A stretch of 59,330 nt of DNA, from NCBI GenBank assembly GCA_017882545.1, contig JADGPG010000006.1, forward strand, positions 1 to 59,330. Direction: 5' to 3'. Shown one piece after another: positions 43,098 through 51,119 of this stretch. Below the pieces are notes generated by a model. The model was given only the letters and a program-made list of their open reading frames with translations, made no database searches and was not told where the DNA came from. The translations under genes were made by a program, and so were the position numbers. Source of the DNA: Thermoleophilia bacterium. GTDB taxonomy: Bacteria; Actinomycetota; Thermoleophilia; Miltoncostaeales; Miltoncostaeaceae. Numbering within the stretch: position 1 is the first letter of the stretch; each line of letters starts with the position of its first letter.

Positions 43098-44040
43098 AGA
43101 GGCCGATCAGGTAGATCGCAACCCAGATGGCCCCGCTGACCTGGAGGATCCGGTCGCGGAGAAACACATCCTCGGGTGCCTCCCCGGAGCCACCCTCGAG
43201 CAGCATCGCGTAGCGCAGAATGCCGACGACGAACGGGATGACTGAAATTGCCGGCCACGGCGCCGGAATATGCGGCGAGTGCCCGGGCAGCAGCGCCCAG
43301 AGGCAGTAGCCCATGACGGTGATCGTCGCGGCCATCGCCCATGTGAACCGAAGGAATCCATCCGGATACCGGGCGAGCACCTGCCGGGTCTTGTGTCCCA
43401 TCGCACCATGCGCCCCTTGTTCGGCGTACCGCTTGCCCGCGACCACGAGCAGCGCACCGAACGAGACCACGACCGTAAACCACGGCGACAGCGTCACGCC
43501 GACGGCCTCGCCGCCGGCGGCCGCCCGCAATACGAACGCGAGCGCCAACAGAACCATCTCGACGACGGGCTCGTGTTTGAGCCACATGCTGTACCCGACC
43601 GTCAGCGCGACGTAGGCGGCCGCAGTGATCGCCACCTCGCCGCCCATCCACGCGGCAAGGCCGAATCCGACGACAAACAGCACCGCCGCCACGCCCCATG
43701 CCACATTGACGGGTACGGCACCGGCGGCGATCGGCCGAAAGCGCTTCTTGGGATGCAGGCGATCACGCTCGACATCGAGCGCATCGTTGACGAAGTACCC
43801 GCCGCTTGAGAGCGCACAGAAGGCGACAAACGTGACGATCAGGCGCCACAGCACGTCGCCGTGTCCGATGACCCCGGCCGCCAGCGGCGCGGCGAAGATC
43901 AGGACATTCTTGGCCCACTGCCGAGGACGGGCCGTGCGCAGGAGCCCCTCGGCCATGCCTATCGGGCGACGCGGCGACACCAGCGCGGCGGGATCGCCGG
44001 AATCCGTATCGGCGACGTCGGTCGTGCTGGGGCTATCCAT
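43087..44040 (-). CDS. ubiA: UbiA-family decaprenyl-phosphate 5-phosphoribosyltransferase
   Basis: The 317-residue polytopic enzyme has about nine membrane helices. The first Asp-rich motif is NDALDVERDRLHPKKRFRP (NDxxDxxxD, about 88-106), with KHEPVVEMVLLALAFVLRA further on. The sequence RPRQWAKNVLIFAAPL at the N-terminus is typical of the phosphoribosyl branch (Rv3806c type), which transfers phosphoribose from PRPP to decaprenyl phosphate and feeds DprE1/DprE2. ATG 44040 overlaps the upstream gene by 8 bp. A menaquinone-type prenyltransferase is unlikely given the motif and the location. Confidence 0.9.
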   Translation of the reverse strand: MDSPSTTDVADTDSGDPAALVSPRRPIGMAEGLLRTARPRQWAKNVLIFAAPLAAGVIGHGDVLWRLIVTFVAFCALSSGGYFVNDALDVERDRLHPKKRFRPIAAGAVPVNVAWGVAAVLFVVGFGLAAWMGGEVAITAAAYVALTVGYSMWLKHEPVVEMVLLALAFVLRAAAGGEAVGVTLSPWFTVVVSFGALLVVAGKRYAEQGAHGAMGHKTRQVLARYPDGFLRFTWAMAATITVMGYCLWALLPGHSPHIPAPWPAISVIPFVVGILRYAMLLEGGSGEAPEDVFLRDRILQVSGAIWVAIYLIGLYVR

Positions 44041-45364
44041 GGGTCCGGGTCACCGGCGAGCGCGCGATCACCGCGAAGAAGTCGCGATCGTCAGGAGCAA
44101 GGTAGCGGGTGCCCCCGTGGTCGATGCCGCCCAAGAGCTTGGTCGGCGCGGCGCCGTTCGGTGAGGCGTAGCTGATGAATGTCACCCACTCGTAGTTGAT
44201 GTCTGTCTCCATCGCCCGTACGGCCCCGGCATGGATCAGGATGGCGGCAAGGCTACCAACTGTCTGCTGGTCCGCAGCCGCATAGATCAGGTTGCCGAAG
44301 CGGTCGATTCCGAGCCCCGACCGCCACACGCGGACGGCATTGCCGAGTGTCGTCCCCCACTTGGAGCTGTCGCTGAGATTTGGATTCGGGACGCCGCCGT
44401 CGACGATCATCGGCAGGTTCTGGCGCGCGAAGACGACGTCGGACCCGGGCGTCGGACCGCCGGTCCACTTGGTGATGTTCATGAGGCCGTTGGCGTAGCC
44501 GACCGCCGTGGCCATCCCGTTAACCAGTGGCCTCCAGAGGTGCCCGTTGGCGTAGAAGCCCCCGGTGATGTCCTCCATGCGGAAGCCGGAGTTGAACGTG
44601 GCCAGCAACCGGCTGCGCAGATCCAACGGTACCGTCATCGGACCACGCGGACCATGACCGGGGGGTTCGTAGCGTCCGGGGACGAGGATTACCCGAGCCT
44701 TGCGCTGATCGACCCACGCGACCCCGGCGACCATCCTCGGATAGGCGGGATCGGATCGGAAGGTCGTCACGAGCACGGCGGGACCCCCGCCCACGTTCAG
44801 GCCGGTGGTCCGCCACACACCTTCGCCCGGGAGGGCCGGGCGGATCAGCACGGGTACCCGCGCCGGATGCTGCGAGTCAGCGACGTTGTTGAGATCGACC
44901 TGCCCCATTCCGACCGCCGGCAACGTCTTGATCGTCGGGCCGCCCTTCGAGGGCGCCGTCCAGGAGTAGTACTCGCGCTCGACCTGATCGACGAGCCACG
45001 AACTGACGTTGGCCCGGACCCACTCCACCGACCGGGGCCCGAACGGCACACTCGACGGCTGGGACATATAGCGGACGTACGACACGCCCTCCAAGAGCAC
45101 GATCAGCGCCAGGAACCCGATCGCGACGTTGCGGACGAGCCGCCAGTTCGGCCCCTCGTGACGGTGCTGCGGGCGACGTCCTCGGCCGCCGCGGGAGACG
45201 GGCTGCAGCGGGCTCTGGGCCGATCCGGCGCCGCGCGAGGCCTTGTCGGGCTGCCGACGGCGACTTCCGGTGCGCCCCGTATCGGTGGTACGGCTGCGCG
45301 CCCGGCTGTCACCCGCGCGCTCCGCGCGGGTCTGTTGGTCGCGGGGTTCGTCGAACTCGGTCAC
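44033..45364 (-). CDS. Phosphodiester glycosidase (NAGPA/DUF2233)-like membrane-anchored protein
   Basis: The protein has about 443 residues. The cytoplasmic N-terminus is polar and Arg-rich, one helix (VAIGFLALIVLLEGVSYVRY) crosses the membrane, and the outer domain includes ATFNSGFRMEDITGGFYANG, MIVDGGVPNP, AAILIHAGAVRAMETDINYEWVTFI and KLLGGIDHGGTRYLAPDDRDFFAV. The FNSGF/GGFY, DGG and late ETDIN residues match the NAGPA-like phosphodiester glycosidase domain. A role in removing or trimming a phosphodiester-linked sugar on the surface is inferred. GTG at 45364 with AGGAAAAG is chosen; TTG 45424 would add 20 residues. It precedes ubiA in the same strand. Confidence 0.78.
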   Translation of the reverse strand: MTEFDEPRDQQTRAERAGDSRARSRTTDTGRTGSRRRQPDKASRGAGSAQSPLQPVSRGGRGRRPQHRHEGPNWRLVRNVAIGFLALIVLLEGVSYVRYMSQPSSVPFGPRSVEWVRANVSSWLVDQVEREYYSWTAPSKGGPTIKTLPAVGMGQVDLNNVADSQHPARVPVLIRPALPGEGVWRTTGLNVGGGPAVLVTTFRSDPAYPRMVAGVAWVDQRKARVILVPGRYEPPGHGPRGPMTVPLDLRSRLLATFNSGFRMEDITGGFYANGHLWRPLVNGMATAVGYANGLMNITKWTGGPTPGSDVVFARQNLPMIVDGGVPNPNLSDSSKWGTTLGNAVRVWRSGLGIDRFGNLIYAAADQQTVGSLAAILIHAGAVRAMETDINYEWVTFISYASPNGAAPTKLLGGIDHGGTRYLAPDDRDFFAVIARSPVTRTHG

Positions 45365-45546
45365 TGGCTTTTCCTGCAAGCGACTCCGATCGGAGCCACG
45401 AGTCCTGCCGCCCGATTCGCGCAACCCTCGCGTTCGGGGGCCGACGCCCCGGCGCCCTGCACCTGTCCCGTCATTTCCCGCAACCTACCCATGTTCACTG
45501 TGTTCGGGCTGTGATTCACGTCCGCGGAAACCGTCCTCATCGAGCC

Positions 45547-46044
45547 TTAACGCGCACTGAACGCCCAGATCCGGTTGAGTCCGAAGCTCAGCGGCGTCAC
45601 GATCGCCAGCGCCAGCGCCTGGGCCAGAACCGGCTCCAGACCGGCCGTGACGAGGACCTTCAATACGATGAGATCGGCAAGGAGGACCACCGCACTGACA
45701 ATGAAGTACCGAAATCCCTGACCCACCATCGACGACTCCCGCTCGCCGAACGTCCAAAATCGGTGGCCGATCAGGGCAACCACCCACCCGCACCCGTAGG
45801 CGATGCACGCCGCCAGGAGATATGGCGTGTGAAACCACCGGACCAGCGGCGCGAACACGATGAGGTTCGTGATGTAGCCGACGCCTCCGACGACGCAGAA
45901 GCGGACGAACTGGGCGGCCGCGGCCGACCTCAGACGGGCCGTCAGCCCTCGGAACGCCCCCGCGTCGGGGTCTCGTATCGTCACCTGGGTGTCACTTGAT
46001 GTCGGGTCACCGATCATTGCGATGCACGATTGCACGGAGAGCAT
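45547..46044 (-). CDS. GtrA-family membrane protein
   Basis: The 165-residue protein has four helices of the GtrA family: RFCVVGGVGYITNLIVFAPL, AACIAYGCGWVVALIGHRFWTFG (the hallmark NHxxTF/HRFWTF-type loop), a third, and PLSFGLNRIWAFSAR. GtrA proteins flip or present polyprenyl-phosphate sugars; in M. tuberculosis the GtrA homolog Rv3789 adjoins dprE1-dprE2 and is connected with arabinan assembly. Conservation of the pairing supports the same role here. Start ATG 46044, or ATG 46017; neither has a strong ribosome site. It faces tRNA-Thr across about 107 bp. Confidence 0.85.
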   Translation of the reverse strand: MLSVQSCIAMIGDPTSSDTQVTIRDPDAGAFRGLTARLRSAAAAQFVRFCVVGGVGYITNLIVFAPLVRWFHTPYLLAACIAYGCGWVVALIGHRFWTFGERESSMVGQGFRYFIVSAVVLLADLIVLKVLVTAGLEPVLAQALALAIVTPLSFGLNRIWAFSAR

Positions 46045-46150
46045 GACGCATCAGCTAGAATCCGCCGCCCCGACACACTCGGGGTTTGGTTTGGAGCGGA
46101 ATCAGCATAGAGACCGACCATCGGTGCCGGTCAGTTCCGCGATCACCAGT

Positions 46151-46223
46151 GCCCAGTTAGCTCAGTTGGTAGAGCACCTCCATGGTAAGGAGGGGGTCAG
46201 CGGTTCGAGTCCGCTACTGGGCT
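46151..46223 (+). tRNA. tRNA-Thr (GGT)
   Basis: A 73-nt cloverleaf: acceptor GCCCAGT/ACTGGGC, D arm GCTC/GAGC, anticodon stem CCTCC/GGAGG around ATGGTAA (anticodon GGT), T arm GCGGT-type with TTCGAGT, and discriminator T. Its 3' end overlaps the tail of a truncated flippase frame on the opposite strand. Confidence 0.94.
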
Positions 46224-46717
46224 TCCTGCGATCGACGGGCGATGCCCCGACGCCCGTGAGGGCGTCTCACCTGTCGGCAGGCCCACTTCGTCCAAGCGCC
46301 GGACCGTCGCCGGGCAAGCGGCGACAGTCGCTTGGACTGAGCAAACGCGCCAGGCGCGCCCGCAGCGCAGACCACCGCCATGACGCAACCCACGAGGAAG
46401 TTGAACCGATAGAGGTTGCTCGCCCGCAAATGCCAGGGCAGCCTGCTCTGGAGCGTCGCCTCGGTCAGTCCGGCATTCGAGATCACCACCAGGAAATTCA
46501 GCACGATAAGCAGCAATGCCAACATGCCGTAGTCGCTCGGCGTCAGCAATTGGGCCAGAATCGCCAGGGTGAAGATCGCCGTCTGGCTGACAAGCACGAC
46601 GATCCCGCCGCGCACGGTCCGGTGCACCACGCCTTCATCTGTGAGAGGGACGAACAGGTGGTCGTGGCGAGGCGGGTCCGCGTCCGGTGCGAGGTCTGTC
46701 CGATCCGGTCGCGTCAT
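46214..46717 (-). pseudogene. Truncated N-terminus of a Wzx/MOP flippase next to tRNA-Thr
   Basis: From the ATG at 46717 the frame encodes TDEGVVHRTVRGGIVVLVSQTAIFTLAIL, LLTPSDYGMLALLLIVLNFLVVIS and NAGLTEATLQSR, the first three helices and characteristic loops of an oligosaccharide flippase. Recognisable sequence ends near 46340 (residue 126), after which the frame runs on as Ser/Arg-rich unrelated sequence to a stop inside tRNA-Thr. Only about a quarter of a normal 450-500 residue protein remains. No downstream piece exists in the window, so the rest was deleted or replaced. The protein is unlikely to be functional. Confidence 0.72.
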
Positions 46718-47402
46718 CCCCCACGCGAGGTACTTCTCACGACGATCCGATGACCTCTCACGCCCTGATCGCGCACCGCCCTTCGCCCGCAGGGAGACGA
46801 CCACCGGGTGAGGACTCCGCCCGCGGTACTCGAATTGCCATCTTGACGCGCGGTGGAGCCGATCAGGACGCCCTTGGGTACATACGTTGGTCGCTGGCAA
46901 AGACGGCCGGACGCCGAGTGTGCACCCTCGTATCGGCTGCCACGCGCTCTCCCTGGCTCGTGATCTCGCGGAGATCACAGGAAGCTCACTGATTGCGTCG
47001 GCCGCGGCGCGGACATTCCCCTCGACCCGAGGGTCACCAGAGTGCCCTTCCCCGATGGCACCGGCATTCGGAAGACCGTCGCATCCCTTCGAACTAGGCG
47101 CCCTCGCGGGAGAGCCCGCCTCGGCGACGGTTCGGTGGACCGGAAGTTCTTCGTCGCAACGTCCGACCTCGCGTCTGGCCTTGTGGCGTTTGGTCGCCGA
47201 TCAGGCACCCGGCCGATCGCGATCAGCCGGGTGCCGCAGGGTGTTTCGTTCCCGGTCCCGATGTCACGGTCGTCACTAGCGACCGCGCGCGGTGCCGGAT
47301 GGTCGAATCCCGATACGGTACGATCCCGTGGCGAATCCCACCCCGCCGGAGCGGTTGAGACCGCGGTACAGCGGTTCATCACCGCTCGTGGGCGCATCGG
47401 GC
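46718..47402. other. Gene-free stretch between the flippase stump and tRNA-Met
   Basis: About 685 bp. The frame upstream of the flippase ATG stays open but is Arg/Ser/His-rich and not protein-like, and short frames on both strands overlap. I see no gene. Near the right end TACGGT/TACGAT (47314-47324) could be -10 elements, but no -35 is evident. Together with the stump this is the most disordered segment of the window. Confidence 0.5.
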
Positions 47403-47476
47403 GGCGGAGTAGCTCAGCTGGTTAGAGCAGCGGAATCATAATCCGCGTGTCGGGGGTTCGAGTCCCTCCTCCGCTA
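47403..47476 (+). tRNA. tRNA-Met (CAT), elongator type
   Basis: A 74-nt cloverleaf: acceptor GGCGGAG/CTCCGCT with an unusual G1-U72 wobble, D arm GCTC/GAGC, anticodon stem GCGGA/TCCGC around ATCATAA (anticodon CAT), T arm GGGGG/CCCTC with TTCGAGT, and discriminator A. The anticodon stem lacks the three G-C pairs of initiator tRNA, so it is not tRNA-fMet. tRNA-Ile2 (lysidine-modified CAT) is a less likely alternative. Confidence 0.88.
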
Positions 47477-47481
47477 TCTCC

Positions 47482-47509
47482 GTACGGCCCCGCAATCGCG
47501 GGGCCGTAC
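47482..47509. terminator. 12-bp perfect hairpin after tRNA-Met
   Basis: GTACGGCCCCGC at 47482-47493 is exactly complementary to 47498-47509 with loop AATC. It lies 5 bp after the tRNA and 15 bp before the stop of the convergent propeller gene, so it may end both transcripts. Confidence 0.8.
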
Positions 47510-47523
47510 CGGTACATCTGGCG

Positions 47524-49431
47524 CTATCGGGGCTGTTGCGGCGGACCGCTCATCGGGGTCCGGACGGGGCCTGCAATGCCGATGAACTCGACGAGCCCGT
47601 TCCCCCCGACGGTGGGTGCGATCCGCCGCCAATTGTTCGCAACCCACGCGTTGCCGGATGCGTCGATCTGCACGGCGGTCAGGTGCTCGAGCCCGCCGTC
47701 GGTGAACCCCGATCCGGACGGCGAGATGACCTGGCCGGTCCGGACCCCGGCCGGACACGTCGCCGTCCGAACCCCGCAGATCTCGGTCAGCGACCCGCGC
47801 AGGAAACTGGCTACCCACAGGTTCCCGTTCCCGTCGATGGCGACGCTCCACGGTCCGACGAGAGTCTTGGCGCGGAGCGGCATCCTCCGGACCACACCCC
47901 CGGGACGGATTTCGGTGATGCTGCTGCTGCCGAGGTTGGCGACCCAGAGGTTGCCCGCCTGATCAAAGGCCATACCCTGGGGAGAGTCGAGCCCGCCACC
48001 GGTGACCGTCCGGATCTGCCGGCCGCTCGGGCTGAGCTCGGTAACCTGCCCGGCCGTGCCGTGGGTGATCGCATTGTCGTCGACCCACACGTTGCCGCGC
48101 GCATCCACCGCCACCGCGAACGGCTTCGCGAGCGATCCGCCCGAGACGACCCGCGCGCTCCGAGGATTTCCGTGCAGATACTCGGTGACGCTGTTGCCGG
48201 TGTGGTTTGCGATCCAGATGTTGCCGCGCTGATCGACCGCGATCCCCTGCGGCCCGCTCAGCTGCCCATTCGTGAAGCCACTTCCCGAAAGTGGAGTTCC
48301 GCGGTCGGTGAACTCCGAAACGACATGTCCGCCGATGAAGCTCGGATCCGTAAACGGGGTTGAATCGTCACCGGTGTAGTTGTCGGTCCAGATGCGGTTT
48401 CGTCGATCGATGGCAATCCCCCACCAGGCCCCCTTGAGCCCGCCACCCGAGACCGGGCTGCGGTTGATCGGCGATCCGGTCGGGCTCAGCGAGATCAGAC
48501 CGGTCCCCGGATCGGTGCCCGGTGCCGGCGGTTGGAAGTTGTTGGTGACCCAGACGTCGCCGCGACTGTCGAAGGCCATTCGACCGGGTCCGTTGAACCC
48601 TCCTCGCACGTAGACGAGGGACAGCACCCACGCCGCGGGCGCGGCCTTGAGCCGCGGTCCGTAATAGCGAGAACGCGCGAGTGCGTAGAGAGCCCTAACG
48701 TGGTTGGTCGGATGCCGCGCGATGTCGAGCACCGCCGCGAGGGTCGTCCGGGGACGCGGGTCCCGCCCCGAGCGTGCGACCCGGAACAGGCGGTCGCATG
48801 CCACCGGTCCCCGCGTCGTACAGCTCGCAAGCAGATCCGCCACTGTCGCCAGCGTCGCTTGGGTGGTGGTCTGGCGCCCATTGGGACGTGACGCCACGAC
48901 GCGTCCGAATCCGCCGGTGCGGGGATCGATGAGGTTCAGGGCCGTCGCGGCCGCGTTTGGCAGTCCCGGCGCGGGCCCGCGAACCGCTGCGGCGCGCACG
49001 AATTGCGCAAGTGCATAGGCGGTTCCGACCGTGGTGAGCTCGTTGATCCGAACCGACGCCAGCGACCGCTGCGCGGTACCGACGACGGTCATGAGCTGCA
49101 CCGCGGGGCCAGCTGCACTGCTCGTCCCGTGTGCGACGACGTAGAGGGTCCCGACGCCCGACGGATGCAGATATGCGATCCGAAACGTCCCGTCGGCAGC
49201 CGTCCACGCCGTCCCGAGCCGAGTCGGCGCGCCGCGCCCCGCGTCGTAGAGCACGACCCGTGACGCCGGCAGGGGCCGACCGGCGGTCTCGACCACACCC
49301 GAGAGCGTGCGCGCCGGCGCGCCGGCGGCGGCCGCGACGATCCCGGCGGCGGCGAAGGCGCCGGCGGACACGAGGCCCAAGGCCATAACGCTGCGCCAAT
49401 GACGCGGGCGGCGGAATGCGCACGGGTTCAC
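47524..49431 (-). CDS. Exported NHL/Vgb-like beta-propeller protein
   Basis: The protein has about 635 residues. An N-terminal membrane or signal segment (MALGLVSAGAFAAAGIVAAAAG) is followed by a small CarboxypepD_reg-like domain (LSGVVETAGRPLPASRVVLYDAG, DGTFRIAYLHPSG) and a helical region. Seven-blade propeller repeats then begin with FNGPGRMAFDSRGDVWVTNNF and recur as AFAVAVDARGNVWV, SPQGMAFDQAGNLWVANL, GPWSVAIDGNGNLWVA and HLTAVQIDASGNAWVANN. The DxxGNxWVxN pattern is that of NHL/SMP-30/streptogramin-lyase propellers. It is probably secreted or surface-held and may bind glycans or proteins. GTG 49431 and ATG 49386 are candidate starts. Confidence 0.75.
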   Translation of the reverse strand: MNPCAFRRPRHWRSVMALGLVSAGAFAAAGIVAAAAGAPARTLSGVVETAGRPLPASRVVLYDAGRGAPTRLGTAWTAADGTFRIAYLHPSGVGTLYVVAHGTSSAAGPAVQLMTVVGTAQRSLASVRINELTTVGTAYALAQFVRAAAVRGPAPGLPNAAATALNLIDPRTGGFGRVVASRPNGRQTTTQATLATVADLLASCTTRGPVACDRLFRVARSGRDPRPRTTLAAVLDIARHPTNHVRALYALARSRYYGPRLKAAPAAWVLSLVYVRGGFNGPGRMAFDSRGDVWVTNNFQPPAPGTDPGTGLISLSPTGSPINRSPVSGGGLKGAWWGIAIDRRNRIWTDNYTGDDSTPFTDPSFIGGHVVSEFTDRGTPLSGSGFTNGQLSGPQGIAVDQRGNIWIANHTGNSVTEYLHGNPRSARVVSGGSLAKPFAVAVDARGNVWVDDNAITHGTAGQVTELSPSGRQIRTVTGGGLDSPQGMAFDQAGNLWVANLGSSSITEIRPGGVVRRMPLRAKTLVGPWSVAIDGNGNLWVASFLRGSLTEICGVRTATCPAGVRTGQVISPSGSGFTDGGLEHLTAVQIDASGNAWVANNWRRIAPTVGGNGLVEFIGIAGPVRTPMSGPPQQPR

Positions 49432-49605
49432 GCGGGTGAGCCTATGGCGTAGCCGACGCCACGGCAACGACGGCGATCCGCAACGCCCACCTCTGGCACC
49501 CCCTCGCCGGGCATGTCCGTCCCATCACTCCCCCGACGGCACACGTCATCACGCGCGCCCGTCCGCTGCGGGCGGAATCCGATCCCAACACCAGGAGCGA
49601 GATCT

Positions 49606-49785
49606 ATGTCCCCGGAACTGCTCACCGTCGGCGAGGTGGCCGCCATCTTTCGCTGCCATCACGAGACCGTCCGCAAGATGATCGCGACCGACCAACTCGC
49701 CGCAATCAAGTTCGGCAACCGCTGGCTGATCGACGCAGGTCAGCTTCCTCGTCCCGCCGTGCTCGCCGGCGACACCCGGAACTAG
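49606..49785 (+). CDS. Small excisionase/BldC-like HTH protein
   Basis: The 59-residue protein (LLTVGEVAAIFRCHHETVRKMIATDQLAAIKFGNRWLID) is a helix-turn-helix of the MerR/excisionase type: LTVGEVA, a turn helix with HHETVRKMI, and the wing-like KFGNRWLI. BldC-like single-HTH proteins regulate development and stress genes in actinobacteria; excisionases of integrated elements look alike. ATG 49606 with CCAGGAGCG 9 nt upstream. It stands alone, with no recombinase adjacent on this strand, though a degenerate integrase lies 2.7 kb away. Confidence 0.78.
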   Translation: MSPELLTVGEVAAIFRCHHETVRKMIATDQLAAIKFGNRWLIDAGQLPRPAVLAGDTRN

Positions 49786-49934
49786 GACGTGGACGCGGAC
49801 AGCATCACATCGTCACGGGATCCGTCCCAGCCCCCGAGTCCCCTAGGCTGGCCCCAATACGAGACGCCGGCGACGACGGGTCGCCCGTCCACGAGCCGAC
49901 CGCCGCGTCCCGCGACGGTGTCCCGGAGGTTGCG

Positions 49935-50597
49935 ATGCAGGCGATTGAGGCGATCACCAAGCGGCGCGCGGTTCGCGCGTACACCGATATCCCGGTGCCC
50001 GACGACGTGCTGGACCGGCTGCTGCGGGCCGCACTTGCGGCGCCCACCGGCAGCGGTTCCCAAGCGTGGACCCTGCTTGTCGTGCGTGACCCCGACCGGC
50101 GGCGCGCCATCGCCGACCTGGTCATCGCCGGTGCCGCCCGCTATTTCACGATCATGCGCCCCCCAGCCGAGGGGGCCGGGCCCGAGGCGCACGCGCAATG
50201 GGCGGCCGACTATGCGGAGACGACGCTCGCCACCTACCGGGACGCCCCGGTCTGGATCCTCGGGCTGGTCGTCCCACGTCACAATTACCCCGAACAGATG
50301 CGCGAGGGCGGCCATATCGACGACGTCCTGTCGCTGGGCTTCGCGATGGAGAACCTGTTCGTCGCGGCTCGCGCCGAGGGCCTCGGCACGGTGCCGACCA
50401 CCGCGTTCCAGCGCTTCGAAAAGGACCGGCTGCGCGCGATCGTCGCCCTCCCCGACGACATCGACCCGGCGATCATCACACCGCTCGGGGCGCCTCCTGC
50501 ATTTCCGGAGGAGCTGCCTCCCGCGATCAGGAAATTGCGGCGCCCCTGGCGTTCGCTCGTCCACGACGACACATGGGGCAACGTCCGGAGCTCATGA
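49935..50597 (+). CDS. Nitroreductase-family flavoprotein
   Basis: The 220-residue protein starts AIEAITKRRAVRAYTDIPVPDDVLDRLL and continues with AALAAPTGSGSQAWTLLVVRDPDRR, DDVLSLGFAMENLFVAARAEGLGTV and IVALPDDIDPAIITPLGAP. These are the FMN-binding Arg and Ser/Thr-Gly-Ser-x-Gln-Pro/Ala-Trp positions and the dimer-interface helix of the nitroreductase fold. It reduces nitro compounds or quinones with NAD(P)H. ATG 49935 has GGAGG. The gene is convergent with the S4 gene, with a 6-bp overlap at 50592-50597. Confidence 0.85.
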   Translation: MQAIEAITKRRAVRAYTDIPVPDDVLDRLLRAALAAPTGSGSQAWTLLVVRDPDRRRAIADLVIAGAARYFTIMRPPAEGAGPEAHAQWAADYAETTLATYRDAPVWILGLVVPRHNYPEQMREGGHIDDVLSLGFAMENLFVAARAEGLGTVPTTAFQRFEKDRLRAIVALPDDIDPAIITPLGAPPAFPEELPPAIRKLRRPWRSLVHDDTWGNVRSS

Positions 50598-51005
50598 CCG
50601 CGGGGGCGAGGCCTCGTGACCGCGCCGGACCCGATCGATGCGGCGCCGGTCGCGCTTGGTCGGCCGGGCGCCGAGATCGGCGCCCGGCACCGGTGCCATC
50701 CGCCGCTCGCCGCGATGACGTTCCCGGCGCGCCACGCTCTCGGGCGTCTCTTCGTACAGCTCATGCGCTCGGGTCGCCGTGCCGCGACGCTCCTCAACGT
50801 CCCGGACGGCGACGGTGAACCGCTGGTCGCCAACGGTCACGTCGACGACATCGCCCGGGCCCACGTCCTTGGCCGCCTTGGCACGCACACGGTTGATCTC
50901 GACGTGCCCGGCATGGATGGCCTCCGCCGCCAGCGTGCGGGTCTTGAAGAACCGCGCCGCCCAGAGCCAGCGATCGATGCGTACCCGTTCGCCCGAGTTT
51001 CCCAT
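50592..51005 (-). CDS. S4-domain RNA-binding protein (Hsp15-like)
   Basis: The 137-residue protein has an S4 fold at about 5-75: ERVRIDRWLWAARFFKTRTLAAEAIHAGHVEINRVRAKAAKDVGPGDVVDVTVGDQRFTVAVRD. This matches E. coli HslR (Hsp15), which recognises stalled 50S subunits carrying nascent tRNA. The C-terminal 60 residues are basic (RRERHRGERRMAP, RPTKRDRRRID), as in Hsp15. ATG 51005; the frame is open upstream to 52130 but that lies opposite the NlpC/P60 gene and is not real. Confidence 0.87.
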   Translation of the reverse strand: MGNSGERVRIDRWLWAARFFKTRTLAAEAIHAGHVEINRVRAKAAKDVGPGDVVDVTVGDQRFTVAVRDVEERRGTATRAHELYEETPESVARRERHRGERRMAPVPGADLGARPTKRDRRRIDRVRRGHEASPPRS

Positions 51006-51119
51006 GCCGCCATGTTCCCACACAGATGGGACATCGGTTTCGGTCAAGAAACCGTAAATGCCCGCAAATCCGGGGACAGAAGGGTAAAGGGTCGAGCGGC
51101 TGCGACCGATGAAACCCAC

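Noticed and set aside
47403-47476. Initiator tRNA-fMet
   Set aside because: The 1-72 pair is weak, but the anticodon stem is GCGGA/TCCGC and not the GGG/CCC triplet of initiators.
49606-49785. Excisionase of an integrated element with the 52.4-kb integrase
   Set aside because: The two are 2.7 kb apart on opposite strands with housekeeping genes between, and no attachment-site repeats were seen.
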